Shown in pieces: positions 31,102 through 39,348 of a stretch of DNA of 64,000 nucleotides. Source of the DNA: Frigidibacter sp. RF13 (GTDB taxonomy: Bacteria > Pseudomonadota > Alphaproteobacteria > Rhodobacterales > Rhodobacteraceae); contig NZ_JAPNUE010000007.1 in assembly GCF_026626305.1 (NCBI RefSeq), forward strand, positions 124,001-188,000. The letters are read 5' to 3'. A program made the position numbers and the translations under genes. Within the stretch, counting starts at the first letter, position 1, and each line of letters starts with the position of its first letter. The notes under the pieces are model-generated. The model saw only the letters and a list, made by a program, of their open reading frames with translations, was not told where the DNA came from and made no database searches.

Positions 31102-32867
31102 TCGGCCGCCTCGCGCATTGCGGGCGCGGCCGGAAGTATCACGGTGACCCTTGTCCCGGTTCCGGGAGTGGAGGAGATGTCGATACGCCCGCCGAACTCG
31201 GTCACGATTGCCTGACTGATCGACAGGCCAAGTCCCAGCCCCTCGCCGCCGATCTTGGTCGAGAAGAAGGGTTCGGTGACGCGGGCGAGCATGTCCGGCG
31301 CAATGCCCGGACCGTTGTCAGAGACGGTGAGCGAGACAGAGGCGCCCGCGCGCGCAGTTTCGACTGTGATGCGGGCAGCGGGCTGGCCCTCGACCGCATC
31401 GAGCGCGTTGAGGAGAAGGTTGAGGCAGACCTGTTCCAACCGCACCGGACCGGCCATGGCGAGCGGCGCCTCGGCCGACCTTTGGAACAGGGGTGTAATC
31501 CCGACCGCTTTCGCACGCGGCGCCACCAGTTCAAGCGCATTCTCGGCGACCTTGTCTAGGTCGGTCAGGGTGCGCAGGTTCTGCTCTTTGCGGCTGAAGC
31601 TTTTCAAGTGCTTCGTGGTGCGCTGCATCCGGGCGATCAGATTGCGCGCCGTCCCGATACGCGTCTTGGTCTTCGTCCCGTCGCCCGACAGGTCTGCCGC
31701 CGCGAGCGTCGCCTCCATCGCGGCGAGCGGCTGGCTCAGCTCGTGCACGATTGCCGCCGACATGCGCCCGAGCGCCGCCATCTTTTCCGTGTGAACGAGC
31801 GTTTCCTGCGCGGCCCGAAGATCGGCCTCGGTCTTGCGCCGCGCCTCGATCTCCTGTGCGAGTTCACGGGTGCGTTCGGCGACGCGCGCTTCCAGAAGCG
31901 CCCCCTGACGCAGCCGAAGCTGGACGAGCTGGCGCCGTTGGCGGAAGGCGACGCCAAGCCCGGTGGCCGCCGTCGCAACGAGCGCCGCCGCCAGCGACCA
32001 GACGAGGGCCGAGGCCCGCGCCGACGCAATCGGCGCGGCGGAGATCAATTGCCATCCGTCGGCGGCAATGGTCGTCGATCTGCCGCGCAGCGCCTCGCCG
32101 CCAACGCCGGGCAGGTCGAGAACTTCGCCTGTCGTGGCGGCTGTCAAAAGCGGCGCCACGCCAGCGAGATCGACCCCGTCATAGGTGCGAAGCGTCGCGA
32201 CCCGGTCGAGCGTCCGCGTGGAAAGGCGCGACAGCGGCCGGTAGAGCCAGTCCTCGACCCCGGACAGAAAGATGATGCCGTCGGGATCGGCGATGGCCGT
32301 CCTGACGCCCGCGCTTTTCCAGGTCGCCTCAAGCGGGCGCAGGTCGACCTTCACCACCATCACACCAGGGTTTTCCTCTGGGCCAACACGGGTCGAGAGG
32401 AAATAGCCCGGCTTGCCGGTGGTCACGCCGATTGCGTAGAACCGCCCGCGCCCGTCCGCCATGGCGTCGGCGAAATAGGGGCGAAAGGCATAATTGATGC
32501 CGACGAAGCTTTCGTCCGTGGCCCAGTTCGAGGCGGCAATGGCGGTGCCTCGGGCATCGAGCAGGTAAAGCTCGGTCGCGCCCGCCCGCCTGTTGATCGT
32601 CGCCAGATAGCGGTTGGCCTCGGTGATCGCATCGGCCGCGTGAGGCTCGCTGAGCGCGCGGCCGACGCGGATATCCTCGCCCGCCACATCCGGCAGCGCG
32701 CGGAAGCGCTCAACCTCGGTCTCGATGGCGCGGCGGGTCAGGATCAGCGACTGGTCAAGCTCGCGGTCAATCGCCGAGACGGCGAGGCGGTAGGCTGCCT
32801 GATAGGCGAAGAGGGCAGCGATGGCGGCGACCGCCGCGACCAGCAGTGCCATGCGGCGCGCGCTCAT
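31098..32867 (-). CDS. DctB-like sensor histidine kinase
   Basis: 589 residues: an N-terminal membrane helix (about 5-25), a periplasmic double-Cache region of about 260 residues, a second helix (about 283-305), a coiled coil, then HisKA with H375 in AAIVHELSQPL and an HATPase domain (N box NLLLNALDAV, G1 DNGPGI, G2 GLGLGLS). This is the C4-dicarboxylate-sensor architecture, but TAXI partners suggest a different carboxylate. The start at 32867 follows AGGAGAGG. Cognate of the overlapping response regulator. Confidence 0.9.
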   Translation of the reverse strand: MSARRMALLVAAVAAIAALFAYQAAYRLAVSAIDRELDQSLILTRRAIETEVERFRALPDVAGEDIRVGRALSEPHAADAITEANRYLATINRRAGATELYLLDARGTAIAASNWATDESFVGINYAFRPYFADAMADGRGRFYAIGVTTGKPGYFLSTRVGPEENPGVMVVKVDLRPLEATWKSAGVRTAIADPDGIIFLSGVEDWLYRPLSRLSTRTLDRVATLRTYDGVDLAGVAPLLTAATTGEVLDLPGVGGEALRGRSTTIAADGWQLISAAPIASARASALVWSLAAALVATAATGLGVAFRQRRQLVQLRLRQGALLEARVAERTRELAQEIEARRKTEADLRAAQETLVHTEKMAALGRMSAAIVHELSQPLAAMEATLAAADLSGDGTKTKTRIGTARNLIARMQRTTKHLKSFSRKEQNLRTLTDLDKVAENALELVAPRAKAVGITPLFQRSAEAPLAMAGPVRLEQVCLNLLLNALDAVEGQPAARITVETARAGASVSLTVSDNGPGIAPDMLARVTEPFFSTKIGGEGLGLGLSISQAIVTEFGGRIDISSTPGTGTRVTVILPAAPAMREAAE

Positions 32868-32957
32868 CCGCCTCTCCTGTCGTGTCCGTCGCACGGGCGG
32901 CCCGCCCTCCCCTCGGTTTCGTCCCGTAGGTCAGCGTAGCGGAACAAGGGGCGCAGG

Positions 32958-33338
32958 TCACGGCTCGACATCGGCCCCGCCGCAGGGCCTGAGCGCGATG
33001 GGTGCGCCGGGTTCGGCGCCGATTTCCCGGCAGGTGACGGCATCGCAGAGGCGCCAACCCTGCCCCGTCGCGCCCGACGCCGCGAGGGTGAGCACAGACA
33101 CCGGTGCCAGATCGGGGCGCCAGACCCACCAACCTTTCATCAGTCGCGCGCCCTCGCCCGGCTCCATCCCCGCGCCCGAGCCTTTCACGGCGGCTTCTGT
33201 CAAGTGAAGCCTACCGCCGTCGACGGCCCAGCTTTCGCGCCATTCGATCCTTTCGACCGAATGGCGCCAGCGAAGCTCGAAGTCTTGCGAGGCAAGGGTC
33301 AGCACCGCCGTGCCGACAAGGAGGCAGGCCGTGCTCAT
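32958..33338 (-). CDS. DUF1850 protein of TAXI-TRAP operon
   Basis: 126 residues with an N-terminal hydrophobic stretch and the family core LRWRHSVERIEWRESW. DUF1850 proteins are nearly always encoded with TAXI-type TRAP permeases; their role is unknown, perhaps in the periplasm. Two cysteines (LCDAVTC) lie near residue 100. The gene overlaps the fused permease by 4 nt. Confidence 0.82.
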   Translation of the reverse strand: MSTACLLVGTAVLTLASQDFELRWRHSVERIEWRESWAVDGGRLHLTEAAVKGSGAGMEPGEGARLMKGWWVWRPDLAPVSVLTLAASGATGQGWRLCDAVTCREIGAEPGAPIALRPCGGADVEP

Positions 33339-35428
33339 GACCGCGCCATGGACGTGGCGCGCCAGGCCAGACCCGCGAAGATCGCGGCAAGGGCGAAGCC
33401 CGTTTCATCCGTCAGTGGAAGTGCCGCGATGAGCGTAATGGCGGCAAGCGCGGCAAGCGCGCGCATGGGCCAGCCAAGCGGCCGCCCAAGCCAGCCGATG
33501 ACGGCTGCCCCCCAGAGGCCGATGGCAATGACGGTCTTGATCACGATATAGGCGACGGCGGGCCAGTAGCCCACGGACAGGGCCAACGGCCCGCCATCCT
33601 GCAGCATCAGCGCGGGCGTATAGACCGCCATGAAGGGGATGACGAAACCGGCGGCGGCGATCTTGATTGCCTCGATCGAGATCTTCAAACCGTTTTCCTT
33701 CGCTATCGGTGCCGCAGCGAAACAGGCAAGCGCCACGGGCGGCGTCAGGTCGGCGAGGATGCCGAAGTAGAAGACGAACATGTGGCTAACGATCAGTGGC
33801 ACGCCCAAGGCCAGGAGGGCGGGCCCGGCGATTGAGGAGGTGATGATATAGTTCGGGATCGTCGGGATACCCATGCCGAGGACGATACAGGTGATCATCG
33901 TGAGGATCAGCGACAGAAAGAGGCTCCCCTCGCCGACATGGACGATGAACTGGCCGAACGTATTGGCCGCGCCGGTCAGGGTCATGGTACCGATGATGAT
34001 GCCGACGAGCGCGCAGGCGATGCCCACCGGAAGCGCGGTCTTCGCGCCTTCGGCAAGGCTGTCGCGGCAGAGCGCCAGCGTCTCGCGTCCGCCCCTCGAC
34101 AGCGCGTTCCATCCGATCAGCGCGGCGATGGCGGCGGCCACCGGCAGGATGCCGAACTCGAAGAAGGCGGCGGCGATGGCGCCGAGGCCGATCCAGAAGA
34201 GGATGCGGATCGCCCCGTCCGGCAGGCCGAGGGCAATGGAACCGCCGAGGATCAGCATGACGGTCATTGCAAGGCCGATGGTGCCCGCGAAAAGCGGCGT
34301 GAAGCCGGAAAACAAGAGGTAGACCAGCACGCCGAGCGGCAGTATCAGATACCAGTTTTCCTTCAGCGCGCGCGTGGGCGATGGCAGGTCGGCCTTCGCC
34401 ATCCCCCTCAGCCCGTGGCGCCCGGCCTCCAGATGCACCATCCAGAAGGCGGAGGCGAAATAGAGGATCGCGGGGATGAGGGCGGCCTTGACCACCTCGA
34501 CATATTCGACGCCCAAGGTCTCGGCCATGATGAAGGCGACGGCCCCCATCACCGGCGGCATGAGCTGGCCCCCCATCGAGGCGGTGGATTCCACGCCCCC
34601 CGCAAAGGCCGGGCGGTAGCCGAAGCTTTTCATCAGCGGAATGGTGAACTGGCCGGTGGTGACAACATTCGCCACGCCAGAGCCCGAGATCGTGCCCATG
34701 AGGCCCGAGGAGACGACCGCGACCTTGGCCGCGCCGCCCTGTTTGTGGCCGACAAGGCCCAGCGAGACATCGGTAAAGAGACGGATCATCCCGGCGCGTT
34801 CGAGGAACGAACCAAAGAGGATGAAGAGGAAAATGTAGGACGAGGAGACATAGGTCGGGATGCCGTAGATGCCTTCGGTTCCATAGGCCATGTGGTCGAT
34901 GACCTGGCTGAAGTCATAGCCCCGGTGGTTCAAGGGTGCGGGCAGGTACTCCCCCCAAAGGCAATAGGCCAGGAAGCTTCCCGCGATGATCGGCAGAGCG
35001 GGCCCCATCAGAAGCCAGGCGGCGGCGAAGACCGTGACCAGCGCCACGATGCCAAGACCGATGTCGCGGGGCAGCGGATCGCCCGCGCGCAGGATCAGCG
35101 GCGTGAATTCCCACCATTGGTAAAGCGCGACAACGACCCCGGCGAGCGCCAGCGTCCAGGCGACGGCCTTGAATGGCGCGCCCTTGCGCCTGAGCGCCGC
35201 CAGCAACGGAAAGCCCAGAAGCGTCAGGAACCCGACGTGCACGGCCCGGACGATCTGGCTGGAGAGGTCCAGCAGATGCGCCGCCGTTGCGATCTGGAAG
35301 ATCGAGAAGAGGATCGCGATCCAGAAGAGCGCGCGCCCCTCGACCGTCGCCGGAAAGCTTTCGGCCAAGGGATCGTGCAACCCCAGATCGGGCGCATCCT
35401 TGGGCATGTCGTGATGTGGCTCAGCCAT
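33335..35428 (-). CDS. TRAP transporter fused permease (4TM/12TM, TAXI type)
   Basis: 697 residues with about 16-17 hydrophobic segments; the small DctQ and large DctM subunits are fused, as is usual with TAXI binding proteins. Family features include GSGVANVVTTGQFTIP and GMGIPTIPNYI, parts of the transport domain. It couples Na+ or H+ gradient to uptake of an organic acid; TAXI systems are known for glutamate, 2-oxoglutarate and related acids, and the ligand here is not identifiable. A good SD (AGGGGAAG) precedes it, after a stem-loop. Confidence 0.93.
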   Translation of the reverse strand: MAEPHHDMPKDAPDLGLHDPLAESFPATVEGRALFWIAILFSIFQIATAAHLLDLSSQIVRAVHVGFLTLLGFPLLAALRRKGAPFKAVAWTLALAGVVVALYQWWEFTPLILRAGDPLPRDIGLGIVALVTVFAAAWLLMGPALPIIAGSFLAYCLWGEYLPAPLNHRGYDFSQVIDHMAYGTEGIYGIPTYVSSSYIFLFILFGSFLERAGMIRLFTDVSLGLVGHKQGGAAKVAVVSSGLMGTISGSGVANVVTTGQFTIPLMKSFGYRPAFAGGVESTASMGGQLMPPVMGAVAFIMAETLGVEYVEVVKAALIPAILYFASAFWMVHLEAGRHGLRGMAKADLPSPTRALKENWYLILPLGVLVYLLFSGFTPLFAGTIGLAMTVMLILGGSIALGLPDGAIRILFWIGLGAIAAAFFEFGILPVAAAIAALIGWNALSRGGRETLALCRDSLAEGAKTALPVGIACALVGIIIGTMTLTGAANTFGQFIVHVGEGSLFLSLILTMITCIVLGMGIPTIPNYIITSSIAGPALLALGVPLIVSHMFVFYFGILADLTPPVALACFAAAPIAKENGLKISIEAIKIAAAGFVIPFMAVYTPALMLQDGGPLALSVGYWPAVAYIVIKTVIAIGLWGAAVIGWLGRPLGWPMRALAALAAITLIAALPLTDETGFALAAIFAGLAWRATSMARS

Positions 35429-35458
35429 CGCGGTCTTCCCCTCCCCGGAAAGACGTGA

Positions 35459-35485
35459 GCCCCGGGCGGACGCACCGCCCGGGGC
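35459..35485 (-). other. Intercistronic stem-loop between TAXI binding protein and permease
   Basis: Perfect 11-bp GC stem GCCCCGGGCGG / CCGCCCGGGGC with a 5-nt loop and no T-tract on either side. It probably protects the binding-protein mRNA or limits readthrough, a common way to make more binding protein than permease. Confidence 0.65.
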
Positions 35486-35492
35486 CGTGAGA

Positions 35493-36443
35493 TTACATCA
35501 GGCCCGCTTCCTTGTAGAAGCGCTCGGCCCCCGGATGCAGCGGGATCGGCATGCCGCTCAGTGCGTTTTCCAGCTTGATCTGGGCGGCGGCCTTGTGGGC
35601 GGCTTCCAGTTCCCCGAGGTTGTCGAAGAGAAGCTTGGTCATCTGGTAGGCGGTTTCCTCCGACACGTCCTCATGCGTGACAAGGAAGTTGACCACGGCC
35701 ACGGTCGGCACGTCCGCATCCTGCCCCTGATAGGTGCCCGCCGGGATGGTCGCGGCGATATAGGGTGCGCCGAGCTTTTCCACCACTTCGGCCGGGACCG
35801 ACACCATCTGGATATCGAGCGAGGTCGAGAGATCCTTGATCGAGGCGACACCAAGGCCCGCCGACTGCAAGGTCGCGTCAAGCTGGCGGTTCTTGATCAG
35901 TTCGACCGATTCCGCGAAGGGCAGATATTCGGTCTTGCCGAGATCGTCATAGCTAATCCCCGCCGCGCCGAAGATCGCGCGGGCGTTCAGCTCGGTGCCG
36001 GACTTCGCCGCGCCGACCGAGAGGCTCTTGCCCTTTAGGCCATCGAGCGAGGTGATGCCCGATTCCTTCGTCGCCACGATCTGGATGTAGTTCGGATAGA
36101 CCGCCGCTATGCCGCGCAGCTTCGACAGAGGTTCCTTGAAGCCCGCGTCGGCATTGCCTTCCCAGGCCATCTTCACACTATCGCCGAGCGCCAGAGCGAG
36201 TTCGCCCTTGCCCTGCTGCAGAAGGTTCAGGTTCTCGACCGAGGCCTTGGTCGATTGCACCTGCGTGCGCGCGCCGGGGATATTGTCGGCATAGATCTTC
36301 GACAGGCCGACCCCGAGCGGATAATAGACGCCCGACGTGCCGCCGGTCAGGATATTGATGAATTCATCGGCTTGCGCCGTCACCGGAGCGGCGAGGGTCG
36401 CCGCCGCGATCAGCGCACCGATCCTGGCTTTGAGATTGATCAT
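35493..36443 (-). CDS. TAXI family TRAP transporter solute-binding protein
   Basis: 316 residues, signal peptide about 1-24 (ending AQA), then DEFINILTGGTSGVYYPLGVGLSKIYAD, the classic TAXI N-terminus. GDSVKMAWEGN and LKGKSLSVGAAKSG are further family segments. First gene of the transport block, start 36443 with AGGGAGG 7-8 nt upstream; a longer in-frame start was rejected as it masks the signal peptide. Confidence 0.92.
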   Translation of the reverse strand: MINLKARIGALIAAATLAAPVTAQADEFINILTGGTSGVYYPLGVGLSKIYADNIPGARTQVQSTKASVENLNLLQQGKGELALALGDSVKMAWEGNADAGFKEPLSKLRGIAAVYPNYIQIVATKESGITSLDGLKGKSLSVGAAKSGTELNARAIFGAAGISYDDLGKTEYLPFAESVELIKNRQLDATLQSAGLGVASIKDLSTSLDIQMVSVPAEVVEKLGAPYIAATIPAGTYQGQDADVPTVAVVNFLVTHEDVSEETAYQMTKLLFDNLGELEAAHKAAAQIKLENALSGMPIPLHPGAERFYKEAGLM

Positions 36444-36745
36444 TCGGTCCTCCCTTGGTTGATCCGCGCGGCCCTGCTCGATCCGAACCGGCACAGCCGC
36501 GCGGCAGATGCGACTTGCTAGCGGGCGGGCGCGACCGGGCGCAAACTTTGCCGCCCACGGCGCGCAAAACTCCGGGCAGATATCCGCCCGAGGCGCGGCA
36601 GACTTCTGCCCCGCCCGGCCGCGGCCATGTTGTCAAAGGCGCGCAGGCGCGACCGGGCAGTGCTTCGCCGCACCCCAGCTCCCTCTTGCGGGCGGTGGCC
36701 CGGACGTGCATATCAGAAGGGATTTCTGATAGAGAGGCCCGGCCG
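36444..36745. promoter_or_regulatory. Divergent TAXI-TRAP / ATPase-zeta intergenic region
   Basis: 302 bp without a gene. It holds a perfect dyad GGCAGA-CT-TCTGCC (36597-36610) and two further GGCAGA half-sites (about 36503 and 36575), which could bind the DctD-like regulator. A weak sigma-54-like element on the minus strand (36539-36553, GGCA then GC) has the right 10-nt spacing but a poor -12 half. Confidence 0.4.
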
Positions 36746-37060
36746 ATGACCACTTTCGACGAACGCGAGAACGCTTTCGAAAACAAGTTCGCCCATGACG
36801 AGGAACTGAGGTTCAAGGTGGCCGCACGGCGCAACAAGCTTGTCGGTCTCTGGGCGGCAGGTCTTCTGGGCAAGAGCGGCGCCGATGCGGACGCCTATGC
36901 CAAGTCGGTGGTGATCGCCGATATGGAAGAGGCGGGCGACGAGGATGTCGTGCGCAAGCTTGCCGGCGATTTGGGTGCCAAGGCCGACGAGGCCGCGATC
37001 CGCGCCAAGCTGGCGGAATTCTACGTCGAGGCCAAGCGCCAGATCATGACCGAGATCTGA
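36746..37060 (+). CDS. ATPase inhibitor subunit zeta (DUF1476)
   Basis: 104 residues, the standard length, starting MTTFDERENAFENKFAHDEE. In Paracoccus this protein inhibits ATP hydrolysis by F1F0-ATP synthase through its N-terminal segment bound at the catalytic interface. The body is a four-helix bundle with the conserved RRNKLVGLWAA and YAKSVVIADMEEAG stretches. Monocistronic: own upstream region and own terminator. Confidence 0.93.
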   Translation: MTTFDERENAFENKFAHDEELRFKVAARRNKLVGLWAAGLLGKSGADADAYAKSVVIADMEEAGDEDVVRKLAGDLGAKADEAAIRAKLAEFYVEAKRQIMTEI

Positions 37061-37087
37061 TCCGGCACGAACTGCCGACAGACTACA

Positions 37088-37115
37088 ACGCGCGGTCCTC
37101 AGGCCCGCGCGTTTT
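37088..37115 (+). terminator. Terminator of the ATPase-zeta gene
   Basis: Eight-bp stem ACGCGCGG / CCGCGCGT, 9-nt loop, then TTTTCGTTT. It lies 28 nt after the stop codon. Confidence 0.85.
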
Positions 37116-37234
37116 CGTTTCAATTGCTAAAAAGCCCGGCGTTTTCCCGCCCCGCCCCCTGCTCGCGTTAAGCCGCCGACAACCCTGCCCGGCGTTAGCT
37201 GGTCGCCGGGATCGGTGGAAGGCAGGGTGTCGGG

Positions 37235-39280
37235 ATGCGGGATTTTCGGAAGGCGATTGCGGTCGGCCGTCTTGCCGAGGCGTCGATAGGGGCGCCGTCG
37301 CTCTTGCGCCGAGCGCTGATCCGGCAGGTGCCGCTGCTGGCGCTCGCGGCGCTGATCGTGCTGGCCTTCCGCGACCATCTGACGGCCATCGACTGGCGCT
37401 CGGTCAGTGCCGCGGTCTGGGAGATATCGCTGCCGCAATGGCTGATCGCCGCGGCCGCGAGCTATGCCAGCTACCGTGCCATCGGCCAGTATGACGCGCA
37501 GTTGCACCGCTGGCTCTCGACCGGCGTGGCGGACCGGGAGGCCGTCCGCTCTGGCATGGCGGCGATTGCCATCAGCCAGACTGCGGGCTTCGGCCTTCTG
37601 ACCGGCAGCCTGATGCGGTTTCATATGGTCCCGAGCCTCTCGCTGGCCGCATCGATCCGGCTGACCGTGGCCGTCACCGCGAGTTTCCTCGCCGCCTGGT
37701 CGGTGCTGACGGCGCTTGCCTTCGCGTTTCTGTGGCCTGCGGATGCCCCGCAGGCGGCGGTGCTGCATATGGTCGCGCTGGCCAACGTGGCGCTGGTCCT
37801 GCTTGTCGCCCTGCGCATCGGCTTCGTGCCCCATCTCCGGCTGAGGCGGCGCTTCTTCGACCTGCTGCCCCTGCGCATGATGGCGCGTATCCTGGCGCTT
37901 GCGCTCATCGATTGTCTCGGTGCGGCCGCCGCGCTTTATGTGTTCCTGCCGCCGGACCTTGCGCCCGATCTTGCGCATTTCCTGCCAGCCTTCCTTCTGG
38001 CGCTCGGCGTCGGGCTGATGTTCGGCACGCCGGGCGGTGTCGGGCCGTTCGAGGTAGTGCTGGCAACGCTTCTGCCCGGCCTGCCGCTCGATCTGCTGGC
38101 GACGGCACTCATCTGCTTTCGCGCCATCTATTTCGCCCTTCCCGCCGCTGTCGCCGCCGCGACCGTGGCCCTAGCCGCGCAGGACCGCCCGCGTTCCGGC
38201 GCAGCCGAAGGCACCGTCCCGTCCCCGTCTTCAGGCGGGGCGGTGCCGTCCTTTTACCCCAACCCGGGCGCGGCAATCCTGCCCGAGGCGCTCGCACTCG
38301 CCCCCAGTGCCGAATACGGCCTTTTCCGCCAGGGCGCGCACCGGATCGTGCAGGGTTCGCGTCATCGCGATTTCTGGCTGACCGCGCGTGCCGGACAGAG
38401 GCTTGTTGCGCTGCTCGACCCGTCAGGCGGGGCCGGAGCCTGCCAACGCCTCCTGCCCGCGCTTGCGGCCGAGGCCCGCGCGGCGGGGCTGACCCCCTGC
38501 CTTTACAAGATCGGGCCGCGCACGGCGGCGGCAGCGCGCGCCGAAGGCTGGGCGATAGTACCGGTGGCGGAGGACCATTGGCTCCGCCCCCGTACGTTCA
38601 CGACAGCTGGCAGCGCGCGCGCCACCCTCCGTCGCAAGCTCCGCCATGCGGCGGAGGCAGGTGTCACCGTCACCCGCCACCGGCCGGCCGACCCCGCAGG
38701 ACTGCCTTTCGCCGCGATGGAGGAGGTGAACCGGGACTGGAGCCTGCGCCACGGCGGAGAACGCGGTTTTTCCATGGGCCGCTTCGCGCCTTCCTATCTG
38801 TCGGGCCAGCGGCTCTATCTTGGCTGGAAGGACGGCAGGCTGGTCGCCTTCGCGAGCTTCCACGCCGGGCAGGCAGAATGGGCGCTCGACCTCATGCGCC
38901 AGCGCGCTGACACGCCCGACGGCACGATGCAGACCTTGATCGTCGCCGCGCTGGAGGAAGCGGCCGCCCTTGGCCTGCCGCGCCTGTCGCTCGCCGCCTG
39001 TTCGCTGCCGCGCGGCGGTCTGCCCGGGCTCGCAGGCTGGCTGGCGGACCGGGTTCTTCGGCGCGCGGGCGCTGGGGGCCTCAGGCAGTTCAAGGCGGGC
39101 TTTGCCCCGCACCGCACGCGGCTTTATCTCGCGACGCCGCGCCCCGCCTCGCTGCCGCTCGCCGTCGTCGAGATCGCCTGCGCCGTGCGCCACCCGGCGC
39201 CTTTGCCGCAGGTCCGGCAGGACGGCGGCATGCGGCGCGCTCATGGTCATGTTGAAAAACTTGGGTTTGATGTTTCCTGA
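37235..39280 (+). CDS. MprF-like bifunctional membrane protein (flippase-like plus DUF2156 acyltransferase)
   Basis: 681 residues. The N-terminal half (about 30-320) has roughly eight transmembrane helices and the FGTPGGVGPFE motif of the lysylphosphatidylglycerol synthase membrane family. The C-terminal half (about 345-650) is a DUF2156 GNAT-like domain with RATLRRKLRHAAEAGV and LRQFKAGFAPHRTRLYL, as in aminoacyl-tRNA-dependent phosphatidylglycerol aminoacyltransferases. It should modify membrane lipid charge and so affect peptide resistance. It is shorter than classical MprF (about 840 residues) because it has fewer N-terminal helices. The amino acid donor is unknown. Confidence 0.82.
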   Translation: MRDFRKAIAVGRLAEASIGAPSLLRRALIRQVPLLALAALIVLAFRDHLTAIDWRSVSAAVWEISLPQWLIAAAASYASYRAIGQYDAQLHRWLSTGVADREAVRSGMAAIAISQTAGFGLLTGSLMRFHMVPSLSLAASIRLTVAVTASFLAAWSVLTALAFAFLWPADAPQAAVLHMVALANVALVLLVALRIGFVPHLRLRRRFFDLLPLRMMARILALALIDCLGAAAALYVFLPPDLAPDLAHFLPAFLLALGVGLMFGTPGGVGPFEVVLATLLPGLPLDLLATALICFRAIYFALPAAVAAATVALAAQDRPRSGAAEGTVPSPSSGGAVPSFYPNPGAAILPEALALAPSAEYGLFRQGAHRIVQGSRHRDFWLTARAGQRLVALLDPSGGAGACQRLLPALAAEARAAGLTPCLYKIGPRTAAAARAEGWAIVPVAEDHWLRPRTFTTAGSARATLRRKLRHAAEAGVTVTRHRPADPAGLPFAAMEEVNRDWSLRHGGERGFSMGRFAPSYLSGQRLYLGWKDGRLVAFASFHAGQAEWALDLMRQRADTPDGTMQTLIVAALEEAAALGLPRLSLAACSLPRGGLPGLAGWLADRVLRRAGAGGLRQFKAGFAPHRTRLYLATPRPASLPLAVVEIACAVRHPAPLPQVRQDGGMRRAHGHVEKLGFDVS

Positions 39281-39342
39281 CCGGCATGGCAGAGGATGAG
39301 GGCGGGGCAGCTTGACCCCAAAGCCATTCTTGCCTGTCAGGA
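39275..39342 (+). promoter_or_regulatory. Folded 5' leader that sequesters the bmt ribosome site
   Basis: TCCTGACCGGCA (39275-39286) pairs with TGCCTGTCAGGA (39331-39342) over 12 nt with one mismatch. An inner hairpin GGGG / CCCC lies at 39304-39319. The right arm contains AGGA, the Shine-Dalgarno of bmt. It matches no riboswitch class I can recall. Confidence 0.5.
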
Positions 39343-39348
39343 CCTGCG

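Noticed and set aside
36539..36553. Sigma-54 promoter upstream of the TAXI gene
   Set aside because: The minus-strand element has GGCA and GC at the right spacing, but the -12 TTGC part is poor. Not listed as a promoter.
39275..39348. SAM-II or SAM/SAH riboswitch before bmt
   Set aside because: The core bases of these classes, as I remember them, are not present; only the SD-sequestering fold was kept.
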